Assembly (NCBI RefSeq): GCF_022557175.1
Contig: NZ_CP092915.1
Coordinates: 992,001-1,056,000, forward strand
Direction: 5' to 3'
Source: Mycolicibacterium sp. YH-1
GTDB taxonomy: Bacteria; Actinomycetota; Actinomycetes; Mycobacteriales; Mycobacteriaceae
Length of the DNA stretch: 64,000 nt
In this document: piece by piece, positions 24,130-33,210 of the stretch
Layout: each line of letters opens with the position of its first letter
Numbering within the stretch: position 1 is the stretch's first letter
Program-made: the position numbers and the translations under genes
Notes under the pieces: model-generated
Told to the model about the DNA's origin: nothing
Database searches by the model: none
What the model saw: only the letters and a program-made list of their open reading frames with translations

Positions 24130-25067
24130 CCCCCGCTAGTACCCGTTTCGTCGGGTTCGGAAACCGTCAGCACGGCCTCGGCGACGTAGGGATCCTGCTC
24201 CAAGCGGTGTTCCAGGTCGCGCAGTGTGCGGGCGATGGACGACTCGACCCGGTCGCCCTCCAGGTCCACGCTGGCGATGACGAAAAGGCGTTTCGGCCCA
24301 ATGAATTCGGGCCTTAGGAAGCGCACCGTGGTGACCTCGGGAAACTCGGCGAGTCGCGCGACGAGCGCATCGTGAATGCGCGGTGAGCCCGACTCGCCGG
24401 TGAGGAACACCCGATTGCGGTCGATCAGGACCACAGCCACCACGCCGAGGAGGACACCCACCAGGATGGAACCCGCGGCGTCCCACACCACCTCGCCTGT
24501 GAGCTGATGGAGCAGGATGCCGAGGAAGGCGATGGCAATCCCGATCAACGCCGCCGCGTCCTCGGCGAACACGGCGCGCACCGTGGGGTCCGATGTCCGC
24601 AGCGCGTACTCGAGGACATCGCTGTCGAAAGTCTTTGCGTCGCGCCGCAGTTGGCGTACAGCCTGCAGCAGCGATATGCCCTCCAGGACGAAGGCGATCG
24701 CGAGGACAAGGTACGCGATCCGGTAGTCCTCGGCGCTGTCGCCGCCGTGCAGCAGTTCGGTGACACCCCGCCAGATGGACACCGCCGCGCCGACGACGAA
24801 CAGGCCCACCGCGGCGAGCAGTGACCAGACGTACGCCTCGCGGCCGTAGCCCAGTGGTCGCCGCGCATCGGCGTCACGGCCGCCTCGCCGGTTCGCGATG
24901 AGCAGGAAGACCTCGTTGCCGGCGTCGGCCCACGAATGCGTCGCCTCCGCACTCATCGACGCGGAACCGGTCAGTGTCGCGGCAACGGTCTTGGCGATGG
25001 CGATCACCAGGTTCGCGGCGAACGCGACCGCCACCGTGAGGGTGCTGTCACCCTGGGACTTGGCCAC
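24126..25067 (-). CDS. Cation diffusion facilitator (CDF) family transporter
   Basis: The protein has 313 residues with about six transmembrane helices and a C-terminal cytoplasmic ferredoxin-like domain (VTTVRFLRPEFIGPKRLFVI). The helix II metal site reads THSWADAGNE (His and Asp present). Helix V has VFAEDAAALIGIAIAFLG, where the usual HxxxD becomes EDxAA, as in SLC30A9-like CDFs. CDF proteins export Zn, Mn, Fe or Co by proton antiport. The altered helix V site argues against a plain zinc exporter. A UBP-type zinc finger gene lies just upstream and a small acidic protein is coupled downstream. Confidence 0.9.
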   Translation of the reverse strand: MAKSQGDSTLTVAVAFAANLVIAIAKTVAATLTGSASMSAEATHSWADAGNEVFLLIANRRGGRDADARRPLGYGREAYVWSLLAAVGLFVVGAAVSIWRGVTELLHGGDSAEDYRIAYLVLAIAFVLEGISLLQAVRQLRRDAKTFDSDVLEYALRTSDPTVRAVFAEDAAALIGIAIAFLGILLHQLTGEVVWDAAGSILVGVLLGVVAVVLIDRNRVFLTGESGSPRIHDALVARLAEFPEVTTVRFLRPEFIGPKRLFVIASVDLEGDRVESSIARTLRDLEHRLEQDPYVAEAVLTVSEPDETGTSGG

Positions 25068-25073
25068 GGCGGA

Positions 25074-25427
25074 TCAGTCGGTTCGGCGCTGCAGTTGCTC
25101 CAGCCAATCTGCCGGCACCCGACCACGCGGACCCGGCACGGGGTCATCCTCTGGATGATTCTGTGGCCCAACGAGTTCGGGGCCCTCGTAGTAGTCGGCG
25201 GTCCGGTAGTCCCAGAACCAGTCCTCACCGGGCTCGAACGACCGGATGATCGGATGGCCGGTGTCTCGCCAGTGCGCCGAGGCATGCCGGGCCAGCGAAT
25301 CGTCGCAGCAGCCCACGTGGCCGCACGCGGCACACCGGCGGAGGTGAAACCACCATCCGCCTGCGGCATCGCACTCGACGCAACCCATCCCGCTAGGCGG
25401 GACTGCAGGATCCACCTCGACGCCCAT
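25074..25427 (-). CDS. UBP-type zinc finger protein
   Basis: The protein has 117 residues. The zinc-binding pattern GMGCVECDAAGGWWFHLRRC, then AACGHVGCCDDSLARHASAH and TGHPIIRSFEPGEDWFWDY is the ZnF-UBP fold, with Cys/His ligands and the aromatic pocket that in eukaryotes holds the free ubiquitin C-terminus. Bacterial copies are common in actinobacteria and their role is unknown. A possible link to Pup or other C-terminal tags is speculation. It ends six bases before the CDF start, so the two form an operon with the small acidic gene. Confidence 0.88.
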   Translation of the reverse strand: MGVEVDPAVPPSGMGCVECDAAGGWWFHLRRCAACGHVGCCDDSLARHASAHWRDTGHPIIRSFEPGEDWFWDYRTADYYEGPELVGPQNHPEDDPVPGPRGRVPADWLEQLQRRTD

Positions 25428-25569
25428 AGGTCTGAGCGTAATTGCGAAAGCGCAAATGCGTGCGCAACCGTTTCAGTCGGGCAAATCGGATCAGAGTGAA
25501 CCAAAGTAGCGACGGACGGGATACCAGCTTGTTCGCTTATTGACGTGCATGTTTGGTGAAATCGACCCT

Positions 25570-25598
25570 TTGACGGCTAACTCCCGCGCTCTTAATGT
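25570..25598 (+). promoter_or_regulatory. Candidate promoter of the mce operon
   Basis: TTGACG and TAATGT are separated by exactly 17 bases, giving a start near 25605 and a leader of about 33 bases before the yrbE GTG at 25638. Upstream, TTGCG-AAAG-CGCAA (25442-25455) is a small inverted repeat that could bind a regulator. Confidence 0.5.
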
Positions 25599-25637
25599 CC
25601 CGCCCAACCTCGTGCTGCGATCCCTGGGGAGGCGACG

Positions 25638-26402
25638 GTGACTGGGACAGCCTGGACCAAACCCGCCGCTGCGGTGGGCGACTTCGTCGTGCTCGCCGGT
25701 GAGACGGGCGCCGCGTTGTTCCGCCACCCGTTCGCATGGCGGGAACTCATCGATCAGATCTGGTTCGTCGCCAGGGTGTCGATCGTTCCCACGATCGTGC
25801 TGTCGATTCCCTACACCGTGCTGATCGTCTTCACGCTGAACATCGTGCTGATCGAGGTCGGGGCGGGCGACCTGTCCGGTGCGGGCGCCGCGTTGGCGTC
25901 GGTCACTCAGGTCGGTCCGGTGGTCACCGCCATCGTTGTGGCCGGCGCGGGTGCCACCGCGATGTGCGCCGACCTCGGTGCGCGGACCATCCGCGAGGAG
26001 ATCGACGCAATGCAGGTCATCGGCGTCAATCCGGTTCAGGCTCTTGTGGTGCCGCGGGTCGTCGCGGCGACGTTCGTCGCGCTGATGCTCTATTCGGTGG
26101 TCGCCGTCGTCGGCCTGGTCGGAAGCTACTTCTTCGTGGTGTTCGTCCAGGGCGTCACGCCCGGTGCGTTCGTCGCCGGACTGACCCTGCTCACGGGCCT
26201 GCCGCAGGTCATCGTCTCCCTGGTGAAGGCATTGCTGTTCGGTCTGTCCGCTGGCCTGATCGCCTGCTACAAGGGGCTCTCCGTCGGCGGCGGGCCGACA
26301 GCGGTCGGTAACGCCGTCAACGAGACGGTGGTCTTCGCGTTCATGGCGCTGTTCCTCATCAACATCCTGGCCACCGCCTTCGGCGTCAAGGTGGCTCCGT
26401 GA
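25638..26402 (+). CDS. yrbEA: YrbE-family (MlaE-like) permease subunit A of an Mce lipid importer
   Basis: The protein has 254 residues, an integral membrane permease of the ABC-type Mce importers that bring lipids such as sterols or fatty acids across the envelope. Family signatures seen are AIVVAGAGATAMCADLGART, REEIDAMQVIGVNPVQALVV and PRVVAATFVALMLY, the MlaE signature containing the cytoplasmic coupling helix (EExDAxxxxG). GTG at 25638 has GGGGAGG five bases upstream. It overlaps yrbEB by four bases (GTGA). It would use an unlinked MceG-type ATPase. Which numbered mce system this is cannot be told from sequence alone. Confidence 0.95.
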   Translation: MTGTAWTKPAAAVGDFVVLAGETGAALFRHPFAWRELIDQIWFVARVSIVPTIVLSIPYTVLIVFTLNIVLIEVGAGDLSGAGAALASVTQVGPVVTAIVVAGAGATAMCADLGARTIREEIDAMQVIGVNPVQALVVPRVVAATFVALMLYSVVAVVGLVGSYFFVVFVQGVTPGAFVAGLTLLTGLPQVIVSLVKALLFGLSAGLIACYKGLSVGGGPTAVGNAVNETVVFAFMALFLINILATAFGVKVAP

Positions 26403-27244
26403 GCGAGCTTGCGAGCGAACCGTCGGCACGGGCCGCCTTCACGGAGGTCATCGGTACGACGCGGAAACTGGGGGAGCAGACGGCGTTCTACGGAAGCGCG
26501 TTTGCGTCCACCGGCGAAGCAGTCCGCCGCTACCCGGGTGAGGTGTTGCGGCTGATCGCCACCATGGGCCTGGGCACCGGCGCGCTGGCCGTCATCGGGG
26601 GCACCGTCGTCATCGTCGGCTTCCTCACGCTGTCCACCGGTGCGCTGATCGCCGTGCAGGGCTACAACACCCTCTCCAACGTCGGAATCGAGGCGTTGAC
26701 GGGCTTTCTGGGGGCGTTCCTCAATGTCCGATTCATCGCCCCGGCGACGGCGGGCGTGGCGCTGGCCGCGACCATCGGGGCGGGCGCCACGGCGCAGATC
26801 GGCGCCATGCGCATCAACGAGGAGATCGACGCACTCGAGGTCATGGGCATCCGGGCCATCACCTACCTGGCGTCGACCCGCATCGTGGCGGGCATCGTCG
26901 CGGTCATCCCGATCTACACCGTCGCGGTGTTGATGTCGTTCCTGGCGACCCGGTTCGGCACCACGATCATCTACGGGCAGTCGCGCGGGGTGTACGACCA
27001 CTACTTCTCGACCTTCCTGCAGCCGACGGATCTGCTGTGGTCATTCACCGAGGCGTTGGCGATGGCAGCCGCCGTGATGGCGGTGCACACCTACTACGGG
27101 TTCACCGCGACTGGCGGACCGGCAGGAGTCGGCGAGGCCGTCGGCCGGGCCGTGCGGACGTCGATCACCGCCGGCGTCTTCATCCTGTTGACCATCACAC
27201 TGTCCGTGTACGGGCAGTCCGGCAACTTTCACCTGTCGGGCTAG
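26399..27244 (+). CDS. yrbEB: YrbE-family (MlaE-like) permease subunit B
   Basis: The protein has 281 residues and is the second permease half. It carries the same coupling signature (ATIGAGATAQIGAMRINEEI, then DALEVMGIRAITYLASTRIV), preceded by several hydrophobic helices (GALAVIGGTVVIVGFLTLST). The N-terminal 40 residues are a cytoplasmic extension. Its GTG start overlaps the yrbEA stop, and mceA begins three bases after its stop. It should pair with YrbEA to form the transmembrane channel. Confidence 0.95.
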   Translation: MSELASEPSARAAFTEVIGTTRKLGEQTAFYGSAFASTGEAVRRYPGEVLRLIATMGLGTGALAVIGGTVVIVGFLTLSTGALIAVQGYNTLSNVGIEALTGFLGAFLNVRFIAPATAGVALAATIGAGATAQIGAMRINEEIDALEVMGIRAITYLASTRIVAGIVAVIPIYTVAVLMSFLATRFGTTIIYGQSRGVYDHYFSTFLQPTDLLWSFTEALAMAAAVMAVHTYYGFTATGGPAGVGEAVGRAVRTSITAGVFILLTITLSVYGQSGNFHLSG

Positions 27245-27247
27245 ACG

Positions 27248-28525
27248 ATGGACAACTCACCCCGACGCGGGGGGATCGACCCCATCTGGTGGGCACCCGT
27301 GCTGTTCCTCCTGGCCATCGGACTGGTCGCCGTCACCGCTCTGCTGTTCACGGGGGCGCTGCGTGAGACCGTCCCGCTGACCCTGGTGGCCAACAGATCC
27401 GGCCTGGTGATGGAGAACGGCGCCAAGGTGAAGCTGCGCGGCGTACAGATCGGGGAGGTCAGATCCATTGGCGCAGAGAGCGCCTCGGGCGAGCCCGCCT
27501 TCTCGAAGCTGACCCTGAGGATCGACAAGCGTCAGTTCCAGTATCTTCCGAGCAACGTCGCGGCAGAGATCAAGTCCAGCACCGCGTTCGGCGCGAAGTA
27601 CGTCGACCTCATCGTTCCCGATGACACGGCGGGGTTCGAGCCCCTGCAGCCGGGCGCGGTGCTGCAGTCGCGCAATGTGACCGTCGAGGTCAACACCGTG
27701 TTCGAGAACCTGCAGTCGGTCGTGGCAGCGATCGACCCGGCGAAACTCAACTCGGTGCTGTCGGCGCTCGCCGAGGCGTTCCGGGGCAAGGGGGAGGTCA
27801 TCGGACAGGCGATCACCGACGCGAACGCCGTACTGCTCGCCGTCAATCCCCGGATGTCGACGGTGCAGCAGGACTGGCAGCTGTTCGGTCAGACCGCCCA
27901 GGCGTATTCCACTGCCGCCCAGGACATCCTGTCCGCCCTGAAGTCGTTCACCACCACAAGCGACACCATCGCGGGCCACGCGGCGGCACTCAACGACGTG
28001 CTGCTGTCGGCCGTCGGATTCTCCGAGTCGGGTATCAGCGTCATCGGCGCAAACCAGCCCAACCTGGCGCGTGCGATTGACACGCTCGCGCCGACGACCG
28101 ACCTGCTGAACGTGTACTCGCCCAGCTACACCTGCCTGTTCCAAGGTGCTCAATGGTTTCTGGAGAACGGCGGTCGTGATGCGCTGGGCGGCAACGGAAA
28201 GTCCGTCATCATGGATGCCGGGCTGCTGATGGGCGATGACCCGTACCGCTATCCGGACAACCTGCCCATCGTCAACGCGCGAGGCGGGCCGGGCGGCAGA
28301 CCGGGCTGCGGGTCGCTGCCCGATGTCAGCAAGAACTTCCCGGTGAAGTACCTCGTCACCGACACCGGATTCGGCACGGGACTTGATGTGCGGCCCAACC
28401 CCGGTATCGGATTCCCGGGCTTCGCCAACTACTTCCCCGCGACGAAGGGGGTGCCTGAGCCGCCCAAGATCCGCTACCCGGGCGGCCCTGCTCCCGGCCC
28501 GTTGCCCGGCGGGGGACAGCCATGA
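27248..28525 (+). CDS. mceA: MCE-family protein MceA
   Basis: The protein has 425 residues. One N-terminal membrane helix (WWAPVLFLLAIGLVAVTALL) anchors it. The MCE/MlaD domain follows (about 40-120: LVANRSGLVMENGAKVKLRG, VQIGEVRSIG), which in these importers assembles as a hexamer around a lipid channel. A long helical region (about 140-290) forms the periplasmic needle, and a Pro/Gly-rich C-terminus ends it. Two or three Cys in the C-terminal half (YTCLF, GRPGCGSLPD) may form a disulfide. It overlaps mceB by four bases (ATGA). Confidence 0.95.
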   Translation: MDNSPRRGGIDPIWWAPVLFLLAIGLVAVTALLFTGALRETVPLTLVANRSGLVMENGAKVKLRGVQIGEVRSIGAESASGEPAFSKLTLRIDKRQFQYLPSNVAAEIKSSTAFGAKYVDLIVPDDTAGFEPLQPGAVLQSRNVTVEVNTVFENLQSVVAAIDPAKLNSVLSALAEAFRGKGEVIGQAITDANAVLLAVNPRMSTVQQDWQLFGQTAQAYSTAAQDILSALKSFTTTSDTIAGHAAALNDVLLSAVGFSESGISVIGANQPNLARAIDTLAPTTDLLNVYSPSYTCLFQGAQWFLENGGRDALGGNGKSVIMDAGLLMGDDPYRYPDNLPIVNARGGPGGRPGCGSLPDVSKNFPVKYLVTDTGFGTGLDVRPNPGIGFPGFANYFPATKGVPEPPKIRYPGGPAPGPLPGGGQP

Positions 28526-29550
28526 GAGGCAGAACCATTCGCACACTGGTGCGGGTCGTGCTCTTCACCGCGATGTGCCTGGCCTTCACGTTCGTCCTGG
28601 TGACGGTGTTCGGCCAGTTCCGCTTCGACACGCGTGCCACCTACCACGCGGTGTTCGTGAACGTGTCGGGGCTCAAGGGCGGCAACTTCGTGCGGATCGC
28701 AGGCGTCGAGGTCGGCAAGGTCCGAGAGATGACGCTGCAGCGGGACGGCACGGTGTCGGTTGAGTTCGACGTCGATCAGAACCTGCCACTGACCGAGGGC
28801 ACCAGAGCGGCGGTGCGCTACGAGAACCTCATCGGTGACCGCTACCTGGCCCTCGATGACGGTCCGGGCTCGGTGCGAAGGCTGCAGCCGGGCGAGACGA
28901 TCCCGTTGGCGCGCACCGCGCCCGCACTGGACGTCGACGCCCTCATCGGCGGTTTCCGGCCGCTGTTTCGCGCGCTGGATCCCGACCAGGTCAACGCGTT
29001 GAGTGCACAACTGCTGACGGTGTTCCAGGGTCAGGGCGGCACTATCGCGTCGGTGCTGTCGCAGACCTCCGCGCTGACGACGACGCTGGCGGGCCGCGAC
29101 GAGTTGATCGGCCAGGTCATCACCAATCTCAACACCGTGCTTGGCACCTTCGCCGCCCGCGACAACCAGTTCGCCGACGGGCTGGACAACCTGTCCGAAC
29201 TCGTTGCGGGCCTATCGGAACGCAAGACCGACATCGCCAACGGCACCGCCTACATCAACGCCGCCGCGGGGTCGGTCGCGGACCTGCTGGCCGACGCCCG
29301 TCAACCGATCAAGGACGTCGTGACGGAGACGGATCGGTTCGCCGGCCAGATCGAGGCCGACCATCAGTACGTCGACGAACTGGTCAGAACGCTGCCCGAC
29401 GCCTACCAGGTGCTGGCCCGGCAGGGACTCTACGGCGACTACTTCGGCTTCTACCTGTGCGACGCCATTCTCAAGCTCAACGGCAAGGGCGGTCAACCTG
29501 TGTTCGTCAAGGTCGCTGGCCAGGATTCCGGACGGTGCGCACCCAAATGA
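28522..29550 (+). CDS. mceB: MCE-family protein MceB
   Basis: The protein has 342 residues. It has an N-terminal anchor helix (VLFTAMCLAFTFVLVTVFG), the MCE domain (VFVNVSGLKGGNFVRIAGVE, VGKVREMTLQ) and a helical region with repeated TTLAGRDELIGQVITNLNTV-type heptads. The C-terminus has CDAILK and a final Cys (DSGRCAPK). It lacks the long Pro-rich tail of its siblings. The ATG overlaps the mceA stop and its own stop overlaps the mceC start. Confidence 0.95.
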   Translation: MRGRTIRTLVRVVLFTAMCLAFTFVLVTVFGQFRFDTRATYHAVFVNVSGLKGGNFVRIAGVEVGKVREMTLQRDGTVSVEFDVDQNLPLTEGTRAAVRYENLIGDRYLALDDGPGSVRRLQPGETIPLARTAPALDVDALIGGFRPLFRALDPDQVNALSAQLLTVFQGQGGTIASVLSQTSALTTTLAGRDELIGQVITNLNTVLGTFAARDNQFADGLDNLSELVAGLSERKTDIANGTAYINAAAGSVADLLADARQPIKDVVTETDRFAGQIEADHQYVDELVRTLPDAYQVLARQGLYGDYFGFYLCDAILKLNGKGGQPVFVKVAGQDSGRCAPK

Positions 29551-30842
29551 ACAGGCCCAGAATCAAGCCACTTGCCGAGCGCAACAGGATCGCCGTCGGC
29601 GCGGTCGGGATCCTCGTCGTCATCGGGATCGTGGTCGCGTCCTTCTCCTACGACGAGATCCCGTTCGTCAAGGGCACATCCGATCACTCCGCCTACTTCT
29701 CCGAGGCGGGTGGCATCAAGTCCGGTAGCGACGTGCGGGTCTCGGGGCTGTCGGTCGGGCGGGTCTCCGACATCCAGTTGGAGGGCACCCGGGTGAGGGT
29801 GGACTTCACGGTCGACGACGGCGTCGAACTCGGCGACCGGACCGCGGCCGCGATCAAGACCGAGACCGTGCTCGGCACCAAGATGCTCGAGCTGACCCCA
29901 CGAGGCGACGGCGAGCTCACCGGCACCATCCCGCTCGAGCGAACCACCTCGCCGTATGACCTGCCGACCGCTCTGGGTGACCTCACCACCACCATCAGCG
30001 GTCTGGACACCGCCCAGTTGTCCTCTGCGCTGACCACATTGGCGCAGACCTTTCAGAACACCCCACCGGATCTGAGGATCGCGCTGGAGGGGGTGGCGCG
30101 GTTCTCCGGAACGCTCAACAACCGAGACGCACAACTGCGCAATCTGCTCGCCGATGCCAACAAGGTCACCGGGGTGCTGGCCAAGCGCAGCGATCAGATC
30201 GCGGCACTGGTGGTCAACGCCAACGCACTGCTGGCCGAGGTTCTCGCACAGCGGGATTCGATCGACGCATTGATGACCAACATCGCCGACGTGTCACACC
30301 AGATCTCCGCCGTCGTCAACGACAACCGCACGCAGCTGAAGCCGGCCGTCGACAAGCTCAACGGTGTGCTGTCGATCCTGGACACCCGCAAGCAGGAACT
30401 GCAACGCACCCTCTATCTGCTGCGTCGGTACGCCATGTCATTCGGTGAGGTGCTGGGATCCGGCCCGTTCTTCAAGGCGTCCGTGGTTAACCTCGCACCC
30501 GGGCAATTCGCGCAACCCTTCATCGACGCGGCGTTCTCCGATCTGGGGCTGGACCCCAGCGTCAAACTGCCGTCCGAACTGGTCGACCCACCCGTCGGCC
30601 AACCCGGCACCCCCGCATTACCGGTGCCGTTCCCGCGCACCGGCCAGGGCGGCGAGCCGAATCTGGCACTGCCCGACGCCATCACGGGTAACCCCGGCGA
30701 TCCCCGCTACCCATACCGGGGACCGCTGCCCGCGCCCCCGCCGGGCGGTCCGCCGCCGGGTCCACCCGCCGCGGTGCCGCAGATCCCGACCCCGTTCGTC
30801 GGGCCGCTTCCCGTGGCGCCGCCCACCGACGGAGGGCAGTGA
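29547..30842 (+). CDS. mceC: MCE-family protein MceC
   Basis: The protein has 431 residues from ATG at 29547, which overlaps the mceB TGA (ATGA). GTG at 29535 is also in frame. It has an N-terminal helix (IAVGAVGILVVIGIVVASFS), the MCE domain (SEAGGIKSGSDVRVSGLSVG, RVSDIQLEGT), a helical coiled region (LLADANKVTGVLAKRSDQIA) and a C-terminus of about 90 residues very rich in Pro and Gly (PPGGPPPGPPAAVPQIPTPF), which probably spans or contacts the outer envelope. It belongs to the same transcription unit as its neighbours. Confidence 0.95.
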   Translation: MNRPRIKPLAERNRIAVGAVGILVVIGIVVASFSYDEIPFVKGTSDHSAYFSEAGGIKSGSDVRVSGLSVGRVSDIQLEGTRVRVDFTVDDGVELGDRTAAAIKTETVLGTKMLELTPRGDGELTGTIPLERTTSPYDLPTALGDLTTTISGLDTAQLSSALTTLAQTFQNTPPDLRIALEGVARFSGTLNNRDAQLRNLLADANKVTGVLAKRSDQIAALVVNANALLAEVLAQRDSIDALMTNIADVSHQISAVVNDNRTQLKPAVDKLNGVLSILDTRKQELQRTLYLLRRYAMSFGEVLGSGPFFKASVVNLAPGQFAQPFIDAAFSDLGLDPSVKLPSELVDPPVGQPGTPALPVPFPRTGQGGEPNLALPDAITGNPGDPRYPYRGPLPAPPPGGPPPGPPAAVPQIPTPFVGPLPVAPPTDGGQ

Positions 30843-32092
30843 TCATGTCGGTACGCACAGCCCGGATCGCGCTGGCCTCGGCGCTGGTCGTGATCCTCGC
30901 CATCGGCATCACCATGGTGGGCACCCCGTGGTGGAAGGGCGTCAGCAGGGACACCTTCGTCGCGTACTTCGACAACACCAACGGTCTCTACACCGGTGAT
31001 GAGGTCCGCATCCTCGGCGTGGCCGTTGGCACCATCGACGAGATCGAGCCGCAACCCGACGCCACCAAGGTCACGTTCTCGGTCGAGTCGCAGTACCCAG
31101 TGCCAGCCGACGTCCAGGCGGCGGTCCTGTCACCGTCGCTGGTCAGCGCGCGGGCCATCCAGCTCGTTCCCGCATACTCCGGTGGGCCGAAACTGGAGGC
31201 GGGCGCCACGATTCCGCGCGAGCGCACCGCGGTCCCGGTCGAGTGGGATGACTTCCGTCAGCAACTGGAGAAGCTCTCGGGCTCGCTGCAACCGACCACG
31301 CCGGGTGGGCCGAGTGCAGTGGGAGAGTTCATCAACACCGCCGCGGCCAACCTGCGCGGTCAGGGTGACACTGCCCGCGACACGGTGATCGAGCTGTCCC
31401 AGGCGGTTTCGGCGCTCGGCGATCACAGCACCGACATCTTCAGCACAGTCCGCAACCTTCAGCTGCTGGTATCGGCCCTGTCCTCGAGCAGCGATCTACT
31501 CGCCGCGTTCAACACCAACCTGGCCGACATCACCACGGTGTTGTCCAACACCCCCAACGAGGTGGCCGACGCGACCCAGGGGCTGGACACCGCGGTGACC
31601 GACCTGCGGGCCTTCGTCGCCGACAACAGGGAGGGGCTAGGGGTCACGTTCGACCGGCTCAGCGCCATCACCACCGCACTCAACGACAGCCGCGGTGACG
31701 TCAAGCAGGTCCTGCACATCACACCGACGGTGTTTCAGAACTTCACCAACATCTACCAACCGGCGCAGAGCGCGATCAGCGGAATACTCGCGCCGGTCAA
31801 CTTCGCCAACACCGTCCAGTTCATCTGCAGCGCCATCGAGGCCGCCTCGCGGCGGGGTTTCGAGCAGTCCTCCAAGCTGTGCGTTCAGTACCTCGCGCCG
31901 ATCATCAAGAACCGCCAGTTCAACTATCCGCCGCTGGGCGTCAACCCGTTCGTGGGTGCATCGGCACGGCCCAACGAGATCACCTACAGCGAGGACCGGT
32001 TGAGCCCGAACCCGCCGCCACCTCCGGCGGGGGTGCCCACCGATCCCGGCAGGGGACTGGAGGGTCTGATGGTCCCCGGTGGCTCGCCGTGA
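30839..32092 (+). CDS. mceD: MCE-family protein MceD
   Basis: The protein has 417 residues. GTG at 30839 overlaps the mceC stop; the ATG at 30845 would remove two residues. The N-terminal helix is RIALASALVVILAIGITMVG. The MCE domain (FDNTNGLYTGDEVRILGVAV, GTIDEIEPQPD) is followed by a helical region (VIELSQAVSALGDHSTDIFS) and a C-terminus with FICSAIEAASRRGFEQSSKL-CVQYL, two Cys likely to pair, then a Pro-rich end. This FICSAI / CVQYLAPIIKNRQ region is typical of MceD. Confidence 0.95.
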   Translation: MIMSVRTARIALASALVVILAIGITMVGTPWWKGVSRDTFVAYFDNTNGLYTGDEVRILGVAVGTIDEIEPQPDATKVTFSVESQYPVPADVQAAVLSPSLVSARAIQLVPAYSGGPKLEAGATIPRERTAVPVEWDDFRQQLEKLSGSLQPTTPGGPSAVGEFINTAAANLRGQGDTARDTVIELSQAVSALGDHSTDIFSTVRNLQLLVSALSSSSDLLAAFNTNLADITTVLSNTPNEVADATQGLDTAVTDLRAFVADNREGLGVTFDRLSAITTALNDSRGDVKQVLHITPTVFQNFTNIYQPAQSAISGILAPVNFANTVQFICSAIEAASRRGFEQSSKLCVQYLAPIIKNRQFNYPPLGVNPFVGASARPNEITYSEDRLSPNPPPPPAGVPTDPGRGLEGLMVPGGSP

Positions 32093-33210
32093 GGCGCGTG
32101 CTCACCGCACTCCTGATCGCCGTGAGCCTCACGACAATCACCGGGTGCGACTGGCGTGGGCTGAACTCGCTGAGCCTGCCGGGCACCGAGGGAGGCGGCG
32201 ACGGTTCGTACACCATCTCCGCGCAGCTGCCCGATGTCGTGGTGATCGAACGGAACACGCGCGTTCGTGTCGCGGACGTCAACGTCGGCAACGTCACCAA
32301 GATCGAGGTGCAGGACTGGCACGCGTTGGTCACGATGCGCATCGACGGTGGCGTCCACCTGCCCGCGAACAGCACCGCCAAGGTCGGCCAGACCAGCCTG
32401 CTGGGATCCATGCACATCGAGCTGGCGCCACCGACCGACGAGGCGCCCCGGGGTGAACTCGCCGACGGCTCGGTGATCCCGCTGGCGTCGGCCGGCACGT
32501 ATCCGACCACCGAGCAGACGCTGGCCTCGGTGTCGATTCTGCTCAACGGCGGTGGCCTGGGCCAACTTCAGGAGATCAACCAGACCTTCGCCAAGGCCCT
32601 GGGCGGCCGTGAGAACGATATGCGCAGTCTGCTGACCCAACTGGACACCTTCATCGGAGCGCTCAACGTCCAGACCGATGACATCATCACCGCCACCGAA
32701 CGGCTCAACTCGCTGGCAGGCCAGGTCGCCGCGAACGATGAGACGGTGGATCGGGCACTGACCGAGATCCCGAAGGCGCTTGAGGTCCTGGCAGATTCGC
32801 GTACCAAGCTGGCGAACGCCATCGACTCGCTGGGCAAGTTCAGTGCCATCGCCACCTCGACGGTCAACCAGACCAGGGAGTCGCTGATCGCCAACCTGCG
32901 CAGCATCGCGCCGGTGTTCCGGGAACTGGCCGACGCCGGGCCCGCACTCACCAGGGGGCTGGACTTCCTATCGACCTATCCCTGGGTGAAGAGCACCATC
33001 GCCAACTGGTTCCGCGGCGACTTCGCCAACATCACCCTGGTTGTCGACCTCACCCTGAGCCGCCTCGACAGCAGCCTGTTCACTGGGACGAGGTGGCAGG
33101 GCAACCTCACCGAACTCGAGTTGCAGTGGGGCCGCACGATCGGCCAGATGCCGAGCCCCTACACCGCGGGAAACCCGCTGATCGTCCCCTACCACTGGGG
33201 CTCGTACTGA
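32089..33210 (+). CDS. mceE: MCE-family lipoprotein MceE (LprK/LprN-like)
   Basis: The protein has 373 residues. GTG at 32089 overlaps the mceD stop; the frame is open further upstream but only as a shadow of mceD. The signal peptide (RVLTALLIAVSLTTITGC) ends with lipobox ITG-C at Cys 20, so this subunit is lipid-anchored, unlike its siblings. The MCE domain (SAQLPDVVVIERNTRVRVAD, VNVGNVTKIEV) and a helical region follow. The C-terminus has the family WQGNLTELELQWGRTIGQMP. Its stop overlaps the mceF ATG by one base. Confidence 0.95.
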   Translation: MRRVLTALLIAVSLTTITGCDWRGLNSLSLPGTEGGGDGSYTISAQLPDVVVIERNTRVRVADVNVGNVTKIEVQDWHALVTMRIDGGVHLPANSTAKVGQTSLLGSMHIELAPPTDEAPRGELADGSVIPLASAGTYPTTEQTLASVSILLNGGGLGQLQEINQTFAKALGGRENDMRSLLTQLDTFIGALNVQTDDIITATERLNSLAGQVAANDETVDRALTEIPKALEVLADSRTKLANAIDSLGKFSAIATSTVNQTRESLIANLRSIAPVFRELADAGPALTRGLDFLSTYPWVKSTIANWFRGDFANITLVVDLTLSRLDSSLFTGTRWQGNLTELELQWGRTIGQMPSPYTAGNPLIVPYHWGSY

